Counted from the stretch's first letter, positions 47,083 to 55,913 are shown. The stretch is DNA of 64,000 nt from Pseudomonadota bacterium (GCA_003577275.1 QEVO01000002.1:62001-126000); one strand, 5' to 3'. Notes: a model not told the origin generated them from the letters alone. Made by a program: numbers and translations.

Positions 47083-47228
47083 GTCGGTTCCTTTGGGCAT
47101 ACTCAAACGCGCCCATGCTAAACCGACTGGCTCATTTCCGAAAGCGCAACTTATATGCGCCTGGGTCAATGGCCCGGCCTCAATGCGCCGCCGCTAGGCT
47201 AAAAGGGCAGGGTATGGCCGCACTTTTT

Positions 47229-47248
47229 GGATACACAAACGTGTATCC
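47229..47248. promoter_or_regulatory. palindromic operator before the restriction-modification operon
   Basis: Perfect inverted repeat with 8-bp arms GGATACAC and GTGTATCC and an AAAC centre. It ends one base before an ATG and 18 bp before the preferred start of the RHH regulator, so it likely serves self-repression. Confidence 0.65.
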
Positions 47249-47266
47249 ATGAGATACTGTCGCCTT

Positions 47267-47512
47267 ATGTCGAGCAAAGACGTTGGCCTGCGTATCCGTG
47301 TTGAAAGGGAACTCCGAGAGGCGTTCCAAGGGGCCTGTCTGGCTGAAAACCGGAATGCGTCGGAAGTGCTGCGCGAGTTCATGCAGGCGTTCGCCGACAG
47401 GCACCAAGGTGGCTTACAACCGGATATGTTCGCGGCACCGGCAGCCAGAAAGCCACGTCAATCAACGAGATCGGGCCCGGGCCCGACGGCAGGAGAAGCA
47501 ACAGATGACTAA
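47267..47512 (+). CDS. ribbon-helix-helix regulator of the restriction-modification cassette
   Basis: 81 residues. It begins MSSKDVGLRIRVERELREAF, with RNASEVLREFMQAFADRH as the second helix, a CopG/Arc-like fold. A tail of about 30 residues is disordered. It overlaps the methyltransferase start by 8 bp. It may be the timing (controller) protein of the R-M system, although classical C proteins are HTH, not RHH. An alternative start is the ATG at 47249. Confidence 0.65.
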   Translation: MSSKDVGLRIRVERELREAFQGACLAENRNASEVLREFMQAFADRHQGGLQPDMFAAPAARKPRQSTRSGPGPTAGEATDD

Positions 47513-48446
47513 GGCAGTGCAAGCCGCTAAGCGTGGCCGAGGGGTATCCCCGATCTATCTGGACGAGGATGATCAACCAGAGCAATCAAATGTCATCTAC
47601 ATGCGCGGCCGTCGTCGTCGCCGCATTGTCTTTGGCTGGTATGGTGGGAAGTTCTCGCATCTCGATTGGCTGCTGCCGTTGTTGCCGAAGTGCCATCATT
47701 ATTGCGAACCGTTCGCGGGGTCTGGTGCCGTTCTCATCAATCGTGAGCCTGCACCCGTTGAGACTTACAACGACATAGACGGCGATGTGGTGAACTTCTT
47801 TCGGGTTCTTCGTGATCGTCACGAGGAGCTGATTAGGGCCATCGCCTTGACGCCATTTTCCCGCGAGGAGTACCACCGGGCGATTTATGGCAGCACAAAC
47901 GGTATCAGTGATGTGGAGCGGGCAAGACGGTTTTATATCAAAGCCCGTCAGACCCGCACCGGGCTTGCTCAAACCGCATCCCTTGGCCGTTGGGCAAATT
48001 GCAAAGATACAAGCCGGGCGGGTATGTCCGGTGTTGTCTCGCGCTGGCTTGGTGGCGTGGATGCGCTGGACGAAATCGCCCAACGACTTATCCGGGTGCA
48101 GATCGAAAACCGCCCCGCCGTTGATGTGATCCGTTTGTATGACAGCCCCAAGACGCTTTTCTATTGTGACCCGCCCTATCTGCATGCCACACGCGGCGAC
48201 GCTAAGGCTTACGGCTTCGAGATGGACGAGGGCCAGCATCGGGAATTTGCCGAAGTGGTCAATGAGTGCAAAGGCATGGTGGCTGTGTCTGGGTATGACC
48301 ACCCGCTGATGGACGAGCTATTCAAGCCGGGACGTTGGTTCAAGACCCAAGGCCCGGACAAGACTATTCACTCGACCAAGGGAAAACGGTCAGAAGTCCT
48401 TTGGACGAACTACGATCCCAAGAATCAGAAAGGGTTGTTTGAATGA
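47505..48446 (+). CDS. adenine-specific DNA methyltransferase (D12/Dam class)
   Basis: 313 residues. FGWYGGKFSHLDWLLPLLP (motif X region), HYCEPFAGSGAVLINREP (AdoMet-binding motif I) and TLFYCDPPYLHATR (catalytic motif IV DPPY) show an N6-adenine enzyme of the alpha class. KRSEVLWTNYDP near the end is typical of Dam relatives. The start at 47505 has AGGAGAAGCAACAG upstream. It protects the target of the endonuclease encoded directly downstream. The sequence recognised is not known. Confidence 0.88.
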   Translation: MTKAVQAAKRGRGVSPIYLDEDDQPEQSNVIYMRGRRRRRIVFGWYGGKFSHLDWLLPLLPKCHHYCEPFAGSGAVLINREPAPVETYNDIDGDVVNFFRVLRDRHEELIRAIALTPFSREEYHRAIYGSTNGISDVERARRFYIKARQTRTGLAQTASLGRWANCKDTSRAGMSGVVSRWLGGVDALDEIAQRLIRVQIENRPAVDVIRLYDSPKTLFYCDPPYLHATRGDAKAYGFEMDEGQHREFAEVVNECKGMVAVSGYDHPLMDELFKPGRWFKTQGPDKTIHSTKGKRSEVLWTNYDPKNQKGLFE

Positions 48447-48534
48447 GGGCCGCTGACGCATGGGGTATCAATACCACCCCGACGACATGCACATTTTCCG
48501 GGCTGTCGCGGCCACAAAAGCAAAGGGAGTTTCG

Positions 48535-49656
48535 ATGACACCAGAAGAAATATTACAAGGCATCCAGCAGCGGGCCGCCGCTACGTTGAATGCTTCTGTC
48601 GTCACTGACCCAGTAATCCGTGAGCGTGTCGATTACGTCTGCCGCTGCATGAGTAACCGAGCAGGGGTGCGGCTGCTCATGTCATGCCTGTTGGGGAAGC
48701 TGGACAAGCCGAACGTCGATCCACGCAAGCCCTATACCGAGATTGGGGGGGCTGACAGTTTTTCCGGGCGAACCTATGACGAACGCTACCTGACCAAGTT
48801 CATCAACGAACACCGGCTGCCGGTCAATCCGACAACCGCCTTTCTGACCCCGACGCTACGCAATATCGACCATGCACTGACCACCGACCGGGAGCTTGTC
48901 GGCAGGCCGCGTGACCTCTACAAAAAGACGCTTGAGCTACTGGAAGATGTGGCCTTGCAGCGCATCCCCGCTGACGTGCTGTTTGTGGAAACCGTGCGCG
49001 TTCTGATGCTGCTGCGCGACGAGAAGCTGGCCCGCATGGCTTCACTGTTGGATGCCTTGGATCGTACCGAGGGCGCATTGCCTCTTTCATCGGAGGCCAT
49101 CGTCACACTAATAAGCCAGCACCTTGCCTGCAAGAACGCCAGCCGCTTGCCGGTGCTGGTTGTCGCAGCCGCCTACGAGGCCGCAGGGGCGCGACTGTCT
49201 GAAAGCATGTTGCCCCTGAACTCGCACAATGCCGCCGATCTTCAAACTGGATCATTGGGCGACGTGGAAATCTGTTTGATGGGCGAGGATTCGGTTGTCA
49301 CCGCCTACGAAATGAAGATGAAGCGTGTCACTCAAGACGACATCGACGCGGCAGTTACCAAGATAGCTAGGTCGCCGAACAAGATTCACAACTACCTGTT
49401 TGTCACCACGGATGTGATCGACCCACTTGTGGCCGAGTACGCCGCGACGTTCTACGAGAAAACGGATGGCACCGAGATTGCCATTCTCGATTGCATCGGG
49501 TTCTTGCGGCACTTCCTGCACCTGTTCCATCGTATCCGGGCGGATTACCTCAACGCCTACCAGACGCTGGTCTTGAATGAACCGGATTCGGCAGTCAGCC
49601 AGACTCTGAAAGAGGCGTTTCTGGCGCTGCGACAGGCCGCAGAAAGCGGCGAGTGA
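48535..49656 (+). CDS. type II restriction endonuclease, SacI-like family
   Basis: 373 residues. The N-terminal segment LLGKLDKPNVDPRKPYTEIG, DSFSGRTYDERYLTKFINEH and PTTAFLTPTLRNI fit the SacI family. LGDVEICLMGEDSVVTAYEM followed by KMK supplies Asp, Glu and Lys of a PD-(D/E)xK site. SacI cuts GAGCTC, but the specificity here is not predictable. The start at 48535 (GGGAGTTTCG upstream) is preferred over an ATG at 48460. It follows the methyltransferase by 88 bp. Confidence 0.65.
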   Translation: MTPEEILQGIQQRAAATLNASVVTDPVIRERVDYVCRCMSNRAGVRLLMSCLLGKLDKPNVDPRKPYTEIGGADSFSGRTYDERYLTKFINEHRLPVNPTTAFLTPTLRNIDHALTTDRELVGRPRDLYKKTLELLEDVALQRIPADVLFVETVRVLMLLRDEKLARMASLLDALDRTEGALPLSSEAIVTLISQHLACKNASRLPVLVVAAAYEAAGARLSESMLPLNSHNAADLQTGSLGDVEICLMGEDSVVTAYEMKMKRVTQDDIDAAVTKIARSPNKIHNYLFVTTDVIDPLVAEYAATFYEKTDGTEIAILDCIGFLRHFLHLFHRIRADYLNAYQTLVLNEPDSAVSQTLKEAFLALRQAAESGE

Positions 49657-49662
49657 TTCAGC

Positions 49663-50268
49663 ATGGGGCAGGTACGAATATCAAATTGGGCCGCTCAGGA
49701 CGCGGAGCGGCACTTGCGCCAGTCGTGCAGAGTCATGGCGCGGCTGATTGTCGAGCATGGCCCCTGCCCTCTTGCTAATCTTGAGTTTCGGCCATTTCAG
49801 ACGTTAGCCAATTCGATCATCAGTCAGCAGCTATCAGCCAAGGCCGCCGACACGATAGAGCGCCGAGTGCAGGCTATCGTACCCGGCTTCACTCCTGCCG
49901 AGTTTCTGGCAGTCCAGCCCGAGGCTCTACGGGCTGCCGGGCTTTCATCGGCCAAGGCTCGCTACATCCTTGAACTGGCTCAGCGTGTTAGCGATGGGCG
50001 GCTGAACCTAGAGGCAATGCAGGAAGCGCCAGATGCGGACGTTATCGCTGCACTGGTGGATCTTCCCGGCATCGGTCAATGGACGGCGGAAATGTTCCTG
50101 ATCTTCGGCCTTCGCAGGCCGGACGTTTTGTCTTTGGGGGACGCCGGTTTGCAGCGAGCGGCCCGATTGCTGTTTGGGGATGATGCCGAGCTAGAGCATG
50201 TCGGGCAGGTGTGGCAACCTTTTTGTTCGGTAGCATCGTGGTATTTGTGGCGGCATTTGGACGCTTAG
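49663..50268 (+). CDS. DNA-3-methyladenine glycosylase II-like (HhH-GPD family)
   Basis: 201 residues. LANSIISQQLSAKAADTIER, LVDLPGIGQWTAEMFLIFGL (helix-hairpin-helix) and LSLGDAGLQRAARLL with the catalytic Asp place it in the short AlkA/MAG branch. It removes alkylated bases such as 3-methyladenine. It begins 6 bp after the endonuclease gene, so it is part of the same operon. The base and codon use match the R-M genes rather than the plasmid backbone. Confidence 0.88.
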   Translation: MGQVRISNWAAQDAERHLRQSCRVMARLIVEHGPCPLANLEFRPFQTLANSIISQQLSAKAADTIERRVQAIVPGFTPAEFLAVQPEALRAAGLSSAKARYILELAQRVSDGRLNLEAMQEAPDADVIAALVDLPGIGQWTAEMFLIFGLRRPDVLSLGDAGLQRAARLLFGDDAELEHVGQVWQPFCSVASWYLWRHLDA

Positions 50269-50398
50269 TCTCGTTATAGCCTCTGCTGCTTGGCCGTTTC
50301 GTCCACCGTCGGACTGCCCTGGTAATTTGGGAGTGCGAAACACGCGACCCGCAGCGCCTCGCCGCGCTGGCGGCGAGTATCAAAGAGAAGGGAAACGC

Positions 50399-50575
50399 AT
50401 GAGCGAAAAGAACGTCACCATCAGCGCCGCCATTCCTGCGAACGTGAAGGCCGAAGCGGCCGCCGTCGCGGCAGCGCACGGCATGAGCCTGGCCGCGCTG
50501 CTGCGCGAGCTGCTGGCCCGCGTAGCCGCCCGTGACGCCGAAACGCTGGCCTGGCTCGATGAGGCTCGCCGATGA
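50399..50575 (+). CDS. small RHH-like plasmid protein (antitoxin-like)
   Basis: 58 residues: VTISAAIPANVKAEAAAVAA, then HGMSLAALLRELLARVAARD. Resembles RelB/DinJ- or CopG-type dimerisation domains. GAAGGGAAACGC precedes the ATG. It overlaps the next gene by 4 bp. No toxin follows. The gap 50,269-50,398 holds only the edge between cargo and backbone. Confidence 0.6.
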   Translation: MSEKNVTISAAIPANVKAEAAAVAAAHGMSLAALLRELLARVAARDAETLAWLDEARR

Positions 50576-50937
50576 CCGACCCGAAAAACCTGGAAAGCTG
50601 GCTGCATGAGAAGGCCGGCCCGGCCTATGACGCATTGAAGGCCGACCCGGCCCGCGCCATCACGCCTGACCAGGTGCGCCGCACGCTCGATGAGCTGCTG
50701 GCCGAAGCCGAAGCATCCGGCCAGTGTCCATTGCCGCCGGAACAACGCGAATGGGTGGATGCGCCGGCGGTCGGCCGTGAAGTGCTGACGCCCTATGACC
50801 CGGCCGAGTGCCTGACCAGTGCCGAGGCCGTGGCCGCATTCCTGGCCGACGCCGAAGCTACGGCCGACCCGGCCTATATCCAGCACGCCTGCGAAGTCGC
50901 GGCGCGGGCCAGGGCCATGCACGGCCTGGACGGGTAG
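50572..50937 (+). CDS. hypothetical protein, possibly a hybrid antitoxin remnant
   Basis: 121 residues. The first half (PAYDALKADPARAITPDQVR) resembles C-terminal tails of RelB-like antitoxins. The second half (YDPAECLTSAEAVAAFLADA, then DPAYIQHACEVAARARAMHG) resembles the N-terminal part of HigA-like 'addiction module antidote' proteins, but the helix-turn-helix that normally follows is missing. No membrane segment. Confidence 0.55.
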   Translation: MTDPKNLESWLHEKAGPAYDALKADPARAITPDQVRRTLDELLAEAEASGQCPLPPEQREWVDAPAVGREVLTPYDPAECLTSAEAVAAFLADAEATADPAYIQHACEVAARARAMHGLDG

Positions 50938-50979
50938 GGCTGGCCAGCATCGCCATTTCTGACGGTGCAGGCCCGGAAG

Positions 50980-51007
50980 CGAAAAGGGCGGCGACCTGGC
51001 CGCCCTT
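50980..51007 (-). terminator. terminator for the minus-strand protease operon
   Basis: AAGGGCGGC / GCCGCCCTT (50984-50992, 50999-51007) with a 6-base loop. On the minus strand the stem is followed by TT and then CGCTTCC, so it is stronger in that direction, ending transcription of the protease gene. On the plus strand there is no T run. Confidence 0.55.
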
Positions 51008-51024
51008 GCTGTTCCTGGTTGCCT

Positions 51025-51945
51025 CTACAAGCCCGCCACGGCCAAGGCGCGGCCGATGGGCACGGCCTGGGTGAATGGCCCGGCGCTGTGGCTCACAAGG
51101 CCCACGGCCTCGCCCCGGCCATTGACGACAACGCCGCCGGAGTTGCCGCCCGCTATGGGCGCGTCGATCTGCAACATGCCCGCCGCGCCAATCAGGCCGC
51201 CGACCTGGCCGTGACGGCTGACGATGCCCGCGCTCATGGAGAAGTCCAAGCCCTTCGGGGAGCCGATCGCGGCGATGGCCTGGCCTTGGCGTGGCAGGGC
51301 GGGGGCCACGCGCACCGGCTGGCCCGGCTCGCCGTCGATCAGCAGCGCGGCCACGTCGCGCACATGGTCGATGCGCGCCACGCGGGCGCTGCGCCATTCC
51401 CCGCTTGCCAGCTTCACCCGCACGCCCTCGATGCCGGCCAGGACGTGCGCGGCCGTCAGCGCCGTGCGGCCGTCGCCGACAAGGAAGCCCGCGCCCAGCG
51501 TCACCCATTCGCGTTCCTGGTCGGCCTTCGCCCATTCGTGTTGCCAGGCCCGGTAACGGGTCAGCAGCTCGGTTGCCAGGTTGGTTTGAACGCCAGGGAC
51601 AAGCCATGCCCGGTTACGGCTGCCGTCGCCCTTGGCGCGCTCGATGACGGCCACCATGACAACGGACGGCATCACCTGGCCGGCCACGGCCGACCAATCG
51701 ACGGCGGCAGGGTAGGGGCGGGCGTCCAGCGCCACGCCTTCGCCGGCGGCGCTGCGGGCGCTGTCGGTCTTGGCGTGCGCCTGATGCTTGCTCCACTCGT
51801 CGTCATCAAGACGCTTCTGCGCGGCCGCGATGGCGTTCACGTTCGCCTGCGTGGTGGCAAGGGCATAGCCGCCCGAGGCCAGGCCGGCACCGGCCAGGAC
51901 GTAGGCCGCCAGGGCAGCGCGCCGCCAGGATTCAACGCTGCCCAT
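51025..51945 (-). CDS. membrane-anchored trypsin-like serine protease
   Basis: 306 residues. One N-terminal membrane helix (AALAAYVLAGAGLASGGYAL), then a chymotrypsin fold of the HtrA/S1C type: GDGRTALTAAHVLAG (His), RIDHVRDVAALLIDG (Asp) and DAPIAGGNSGGVVVNGRG (Ser). No PDZ domain follows. It should act in the periplasm. The start at 51945 has GGAGGGCGCGGAGC upstream. It is the last gene of the transfer operon running leftward from traA. Confidence 0.82.
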   Translation of the reverse strand: MGSVESWRRAALAAYVLAGAGLASGGYALATTQANVNAIAAAQKRLDDDEWSKHQAHAKTDSARSAAGEGVALDARPYPAAVDWSAVAGQVMPSVVMVAVIERAKGDGSRNRAWLVPGVQTNLATELLTRYRAWQHEWAKADQEREWVTLGAGFLVGDGRTALTAAHVLAGIEGVRVKLASGEWRSARVARIDHVRDVAALLIDGEPGQPVRVAPALPRQGQAIAAIGSPKGLDFSMSAGIVSRHGQVGGLIGAAGMLQIDAPIAGGNSGGVVVNGRGEAVGLVSHSAGPFTQAVPIGRALAVAGL

Positions 51946-52153
51946 GCTCCGCGCCCTCCTGGTCGTGGTTGAGGCCGCGCATTTGCAGGCGCTGGCCGGT
52001 GTCGTCGCCGATCTGCAAAACCTTGATGTGCTGCTCATAGGCCGCCTGGAACATCCAGCCGGCCCCGGCCAGGCCGATGACGGCGGCCGCGAAGGTCACG
52101 CGGTATTTCGTTAGCTCGCGGCGGGCGCCGCCGGTAACATTGGTTTCAGCCAT
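51932..52153 (-). CDS. small membrane protein of the transfer region
   Basis: 73 residues. One helix (VTFAAAVIGLAGAGWMFQAA) followed by a short hydrophilic tail. It overlaps the protease start by 14 bp, so translational coupling is likely. Function not recognised. Confidence 0.6.
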   Translation of the reverse strand: MAETNVTGGARRELTKYRVTFAAAVIGLAGAGWMFQAAYEQHIKVLQIGDDTGQRLQMRGLNHDQEGAEHGQR

Positions 52154-52224
52154 GATTTCATCCCTCTGTCGGATGGGGTTGTGGTTAGGCGCCTGGGCCG
52201 GTTGCCGCCGCCCTGGCGCCGCCT

Positions 52225-52237
52225 TTCAGCGGCTAAA
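52225..52237. promoter_or_regulatory. degenerate KorB-type operator
   Basis: TTCAGCGGCTAAA differs at one base from TTTAGCSGCTAAA. It overlaps the end of the coiled-coil gene. Confidence 0.45.
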
Positions 52238-52597
52238 GCTGCGGGACTGCTCCCGGTCGCGCGCCGCCTTCTCCTTGAACCGTTCGGCGATCTCGCGGGC
52301 GCGGGCCTGCTTCACCTGGTCGCCGTTCTCGTTGTCCCGGTTTAATTCCTTTGCCAGCGTCTTTGCCTGCTGGCCGTTGATCTCGTTCAGCTCGACTTTC
52401 TGGCTGGCGTCCAGCTCGAAGCCCTGGCCCTGCTGGCCTTGCTTCTGCTCGGCCTCGATGGCCTGGGACTGCTGCGCGGCCGCCTGGCCGTGGCGTTCCA
52501 GCCGCTCAAGGTCTTTCGCCTCGCGCCGCTGCTGCGCCTGCTCGATCTGCTTGGCGTAGCCCCGGGCCAGCTCTTCGTTCGTCGGTTCTGTGCTCAT
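52226..52597 (-). CDS. charged coiled-coil plasmid protein
   Basis: 123 residues, Gln/Glu/Arg-rich and helical throughout (QIEQAQQRREAKDLERLERH). It ends RDREQSRSFSR. It lies 34 bp downstream of the relaxase gene, in the same operon. Possibly a relaxosome accessory; no direct evidence. Confidence 0.6.
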   Translation of the reverse strand: MSTEPTNEELARGYAKQIEQAQQRREAKDLERLERHGQAAAQQSQAIEAEQKQGQQGQGFELDASQKVELNEINGQQAKTLAKELNRDNENGDQVKQARAREIAERFKEKAARDREQSRSFSR

Positions 52598-52631
52598 TGG
52601 TGCGTGCTCCTGGTTGGTTGAAAACGGCGCG

Positions 52632-55600
52632 TCATCGGCTCAAACCGCCGTTGCCGCGTTCCTGCTCGCGCTGCCGCTGCCGGCTGCGCTCGATCTCCTT
52701 CGGGTCGCGTGCATACCTGTCGGCAAGCTCGCGCTGCATCTTGTTCAGCTCGACGGCCTGGCGCTCCTTCGGCATGGCGTTGAATCGCTCGATGCGCTCG
52801 CGCAGCTCGGCCGGCAGCTCGCGCCAGGCGCTCGGGTTGCGGTCGGTGTAGCCTGCAAAGCCCGCCTGCCGCTTCACGGCCAGCGCCTTGAACTGGTCGG
52901 CCTCTCGCTTCGCGTACATCTCGGCCCGCTTGCGGTCTTGCTCGCTGACCTGGACGGCCGCCGGGCGCTCCGGCTCGGCCTTGGCCTGGGACGGCTGCGC
53001 TAGGCCCGCAAAGGCCCGCTGCTGGCCTTCCTGCATGATCGCGGCCGAGTAGTGCCGGGGGTCTTTCCCGGCCGCCTGGAACTCCTGGGCGACGGCAAGC
53101 TGTGCCTTCGCCACGTCCAGCGCCAGGCCGCCGCCGGCCGCCTCGGCGCGCTCGACGCCGGCGCGGAACCCGGCCAGCGGGTCGGGGGCCGTGCGCTCGG
53201 CCTGCGGCCGCTGCGGCGCTGCCGGCTGCTCGATCTGCTGCGGCCGCTGCACGGCCGGACGGCCGGCAATGTCGGTCGCGGGCATGAGGTCGGGGCGGCC
53301 GTGGCGCTCCAAGCTGCGGCGCATGGCGCGCTGCATCTTCCCGGCCAGCTCGGCCACCTTGGCCCGGCCGCGTTCGAGCCAGCGGCGCATGACGTTCTCG
53401 CCGTCGAAGCCGCGCCGGTCGGCAAAGTCCAGCGTGCTTTCCTTCGGCCGCTCGCGGCCCAGCACCTGGGCCAGCTTCCCGGCGGCCAGCTCGGCCGCGC
53501 CGCGAACGTGCCAAGTGTTGCGCTCGGCCGTGGTGCCATCCGGCAGGCGCACGGTTTGCGAACCGCCGTGCTCCAAGCCGATGCGGTCGCCGCGCTGCGC
53601 GCCGCTGGCGGCAATGGCGCGCTCAAGATCGACGCCCCAAATGGTGTGCCGCTCGCCCTTGTCGTTCTCCAGGGTGGCAAAGTAGCTCGGCCGGTTCTCC
53701 GGCTTGTTCTCGTAGGGCGCTGCGCCGTGATCGACCAGCCGCCCGGCCCGCCGGTCGGTGAAGTCGTCCGCCCCGGCAAACAGGGTCGCGGCCTCGCGGT
53801 GCCGGGTCATGCCGACATAGGCCAGGCTCCTATCCATGCCGGGGGTCGCCAGGAGGTAGGCGCGATCAACCGTCACGCCCTGGGCCTTGTGAATCGTGAC
53901 GGCGTAACCATGATCGACCGCCGCATATTGGGACGCCTGCACCTGGCGCGCTTCGCCGCTGTCCAGCCGCACGGCCAGGCTGCCATCCTCGGCCCGCTCG
54001 ACGGTGCCAAGAGTGCCGTTCTTCACGCCAAGGTCGCGGTCGTTTTTCAGGAACACGATGCGGTCGCCGGCGGCGAACTCGCGGCCGCCGCGCTCGGTCA
54101 CGAACCGGGCGGAACCGGCCAGCTCGCCGCGCTCCTTCCGGGCATCGCGCACGGCCTGGTTAAGCGCCTGAACGTCCGCATTGGAATGGGCAAGGATGAT
54201 CTGGCTGCCCTTGCCCTGGTCGCCCACATACGCGGCCGCCAGGGCCTCGCGTGCGGCCTCGCGGCTGTCGTGAATCTGCACATGCCCGCGCTCGGCATAT
54301 GCGGCAAGGCCATCGGCAACGGAGCCGCGTGCAAGCTCCTGTCCGGCGGCCCGCGCCCATGCTTCTTTCTGGCGTCGAACCTCTGTGATTTCCGCCGCGC
54401 CGACATGCTGCACAACGCCCCGGAAGGCAGCGCCGGCCTCGATGGCGGCAAGCTGCTTGTCATCGCCCAGCAGGACGACTTTTGCCCCGGCCTGCTCGGC
54501 GGCTTTCAGCACGCGGCCAAGCTGGCGGCTGCCGATCATGCCCGCCTCGTCGATCACGAGAACATCGCGCGAAGTGAGCTTGTCCTTTCCGTTTTTCCAC
54601 GCAAATTCAAGGCTGGCGAGCGTGCGGCTTTCGATGCCGCTGCCCGCCTGCAATTCGTCGGCCGCCTTTCCTGCCAGGGCCGCGCCGCGCACGTTGAAGC
54701 CCTGCGCTTGCCATGCCTCGCGTGCAACCTTCATCGAGAACGATTTGCCCGTGCCGGCGTCGCCGATGACCACGGCCAGGCTGCCCGGCTTGAGAACGTG
54801 CCGGACGGCGTTTTGCTGCTCGGCCGACAGGGTGCCCGCGCCATCAATCGCGGCGTTCGTGATCGGGCCGGAAACGCCATGCCGCCCGGCGCGGGCCAGG
54901 CGTTCGGCGCACTCCACCATGCCGCGCTCGGTGTCGATCATTTCGCGGGTGGAGAACTTCGCCGGATCGCGGCCGTTCGCCGGTTCCATCTCGACCAGCA
55001 GCGGCGAGTTTTCCAGCTTGGCAAGCAAGCCCTGGAACTGCCCGGCGTCGTCAATGTAGCGGTTCAGCTCGGCGGCAATGTCGCGGCGCGTGAATACGGC
55101 CTGCGTCGCCGTGATCTTGTCTAGGATGATCTCCGGCCGCTCGGTAATCTGGCGGGCTTGTTCCTGCCGGTCTGCGTTGTGCAGGTCGATGCGCTCCACG
55201 CCTTCCAGGCCGCGCCGCTGCATCGCCACAGCATCGGTGCCAATGTGACGGGTCGGGGTTAACTCGATGCCCTGGTCGGCATAGCTGCGGTGATCGACGC
55301 GGGCGCTTATCCCCGCACGCTCTAAAGCCGCATTCGTCAGCTCGGCCCACTGACGGCGAATGTCTGTGATGTCGCCCTGGCTAGTCCCCGGAATGCCGGC
55401 CTTCTGCCGATCCTTGTTCGCCAGCTCAATGACGGCCTTCGCGCCCAGCGTTCCATCGGCCTGAATAGTGCGCGTGGTCGCCAGCATATGAACGTGAAAA
55501 TTCCGGTCGTCGCCCTCCTTGTCTGGCGCATGGATGCACACGTCAACGGCCACGCTATAGCGTTCCGCGATGGCCTTTCCCATCTGCAACGCCAGTTCCC

Positions 55601-55898
55601 GGCGGTCGGCATCATCAAGCTCATGCGGAAGGGCCGCACGCCACTCGCGGGCAACGCGGGCATCCTTCCTTTTCTCGGCGGCCTCGGCGGCATTCCACAA
55701 GGCGGCGCGCTCGGGAACCGGCACGCCTGCGGGCGTGACGATCTCGGCCGACAGGACGCCGCCTTTCCGGGTGAAGTCGAACACTTCCCCGGTGCGCTCA
55801 TCTACCAGCTTCGACGCAGACCGATAGGCGGCAGCAGCCACGGCGCTATGCCCGGCCGCCCGTCCTATCGTGTGCGTGTTCAGGTGATAGATCGCCAT
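52632..55898 (-). CDS. traA: MOBQ relaxase-helicase TraA
   Basis: 1088 residues. The N-terminal MobA/MobL relaxase has AIYHLNTHTIGRAAGHSAVA with AAYRSAS (catalytic Tyr) and RNFHVHMLATTR (metal-binding HxH). The middle is a RecD-like helicase: VVIGDAGTGKSFSMKVA (Walker A), DVLVIDEAGMIGSRQ (Walker B) and VTIHKAQGVTVDRAY (motif VI). The tail (about 880-1088) is charged and probably disordered. It nicks oriT and unwinds the transferred strand. The start at 55898 follows AAGGGAAG. Confidence 0.94.
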   Translation of the reverse strand: MAIYHLNTHTIGRAAGHSAVAAAAYRSASKLVDERTGEVFDFTRKGGVLSAEIVTPAGVPVPERAALWNAAEAAEKRKDARVAREWRAALPHELDDADRRELALQMGKAIAERYSVAVDVCIHAPDKEGDDRNFHVHMLATTRTIQADGTLGAKAVIELANKDRQKAGIPGTSQGDITDIRRQWAELTNAALERAGISARVDHRSYADQGIELTPTRHIGTDAVAMQRRGLEGVERIDLHNADRQEQARQITERPEIILDKITATQAVFTRRDIAAELNRYIDDAGQFQGLLAKLENSPLLVEMEPANGRDPAKFSTREMIDTERGMVECAERLARAGRHGVSGPITNAAIDGAGTLSAEQQNAVRHVLKPGSLAVVIGDAGTGKSFSMKVAREAWQAQGFNVRGAALAGKAADELQAGSGIESRTLASLEFAWKNGKDKLTSRDVLVIDEAGMIGSRQLGRVLKAAEQAGAKVVLLGDDKQLAAIEAGAAFRGVVQHVGAAEITEVRRQKEAWARAAGQELARGSVADGLAAYAERGHVQIHDSREAAREALAAAYVGDQGKGSQIILAHSNADVQALNQAVRDARKERGELAGSARFVTERGGREFAAGDRIVFLKNDRDLGVKNGTLGTVERAEDGSLAVRLDSGEARQVQASQYAAVDHGYAVTIHKAQGVTVDRAYLLATPGMDRSLAYVGMTRHREAATLFAGADDFTDRRAGRLVDHGAAPYENKPENRPSYFATLENDKGERHTIWGVDLERAIAASGAQRGDRIGLEHGGSQTVRLPDGTTAERNTWHVRGAAELAAGKLAQVLGRERPKESTLDFADRRGFDGENVMRRWLERGRAKVAELAGKMQRAMRRSLERHGRPDLMPATDIAGRPAVQRPQQIEQPAAPQRPQAERTAPDPLAGFRAGVERAEAAGGGLALDVAKAQLAVAQEFQAAGKDPRHYSAAIMQEGQQRAFAGLAQPSQAKAEPERPAAVQVSEQDRKRAEMYAKREADQFKALAVKRQAGFAGYTDRNPSAWRELPAELRERIERFNAMPKERQAVELNKMQRELADRYARDPKEIERSRQRQREQERGNGGLSR

Positions 55899-55913
55899 AT
55901 CTTCCCTTGGCGT

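Noticed and set aside
53052..55124. A 690-codon frame antisense to the relaxase gene
   Set aside because: No recognisable domain, and traA on the other strand has all relaxase and helicase motifs.
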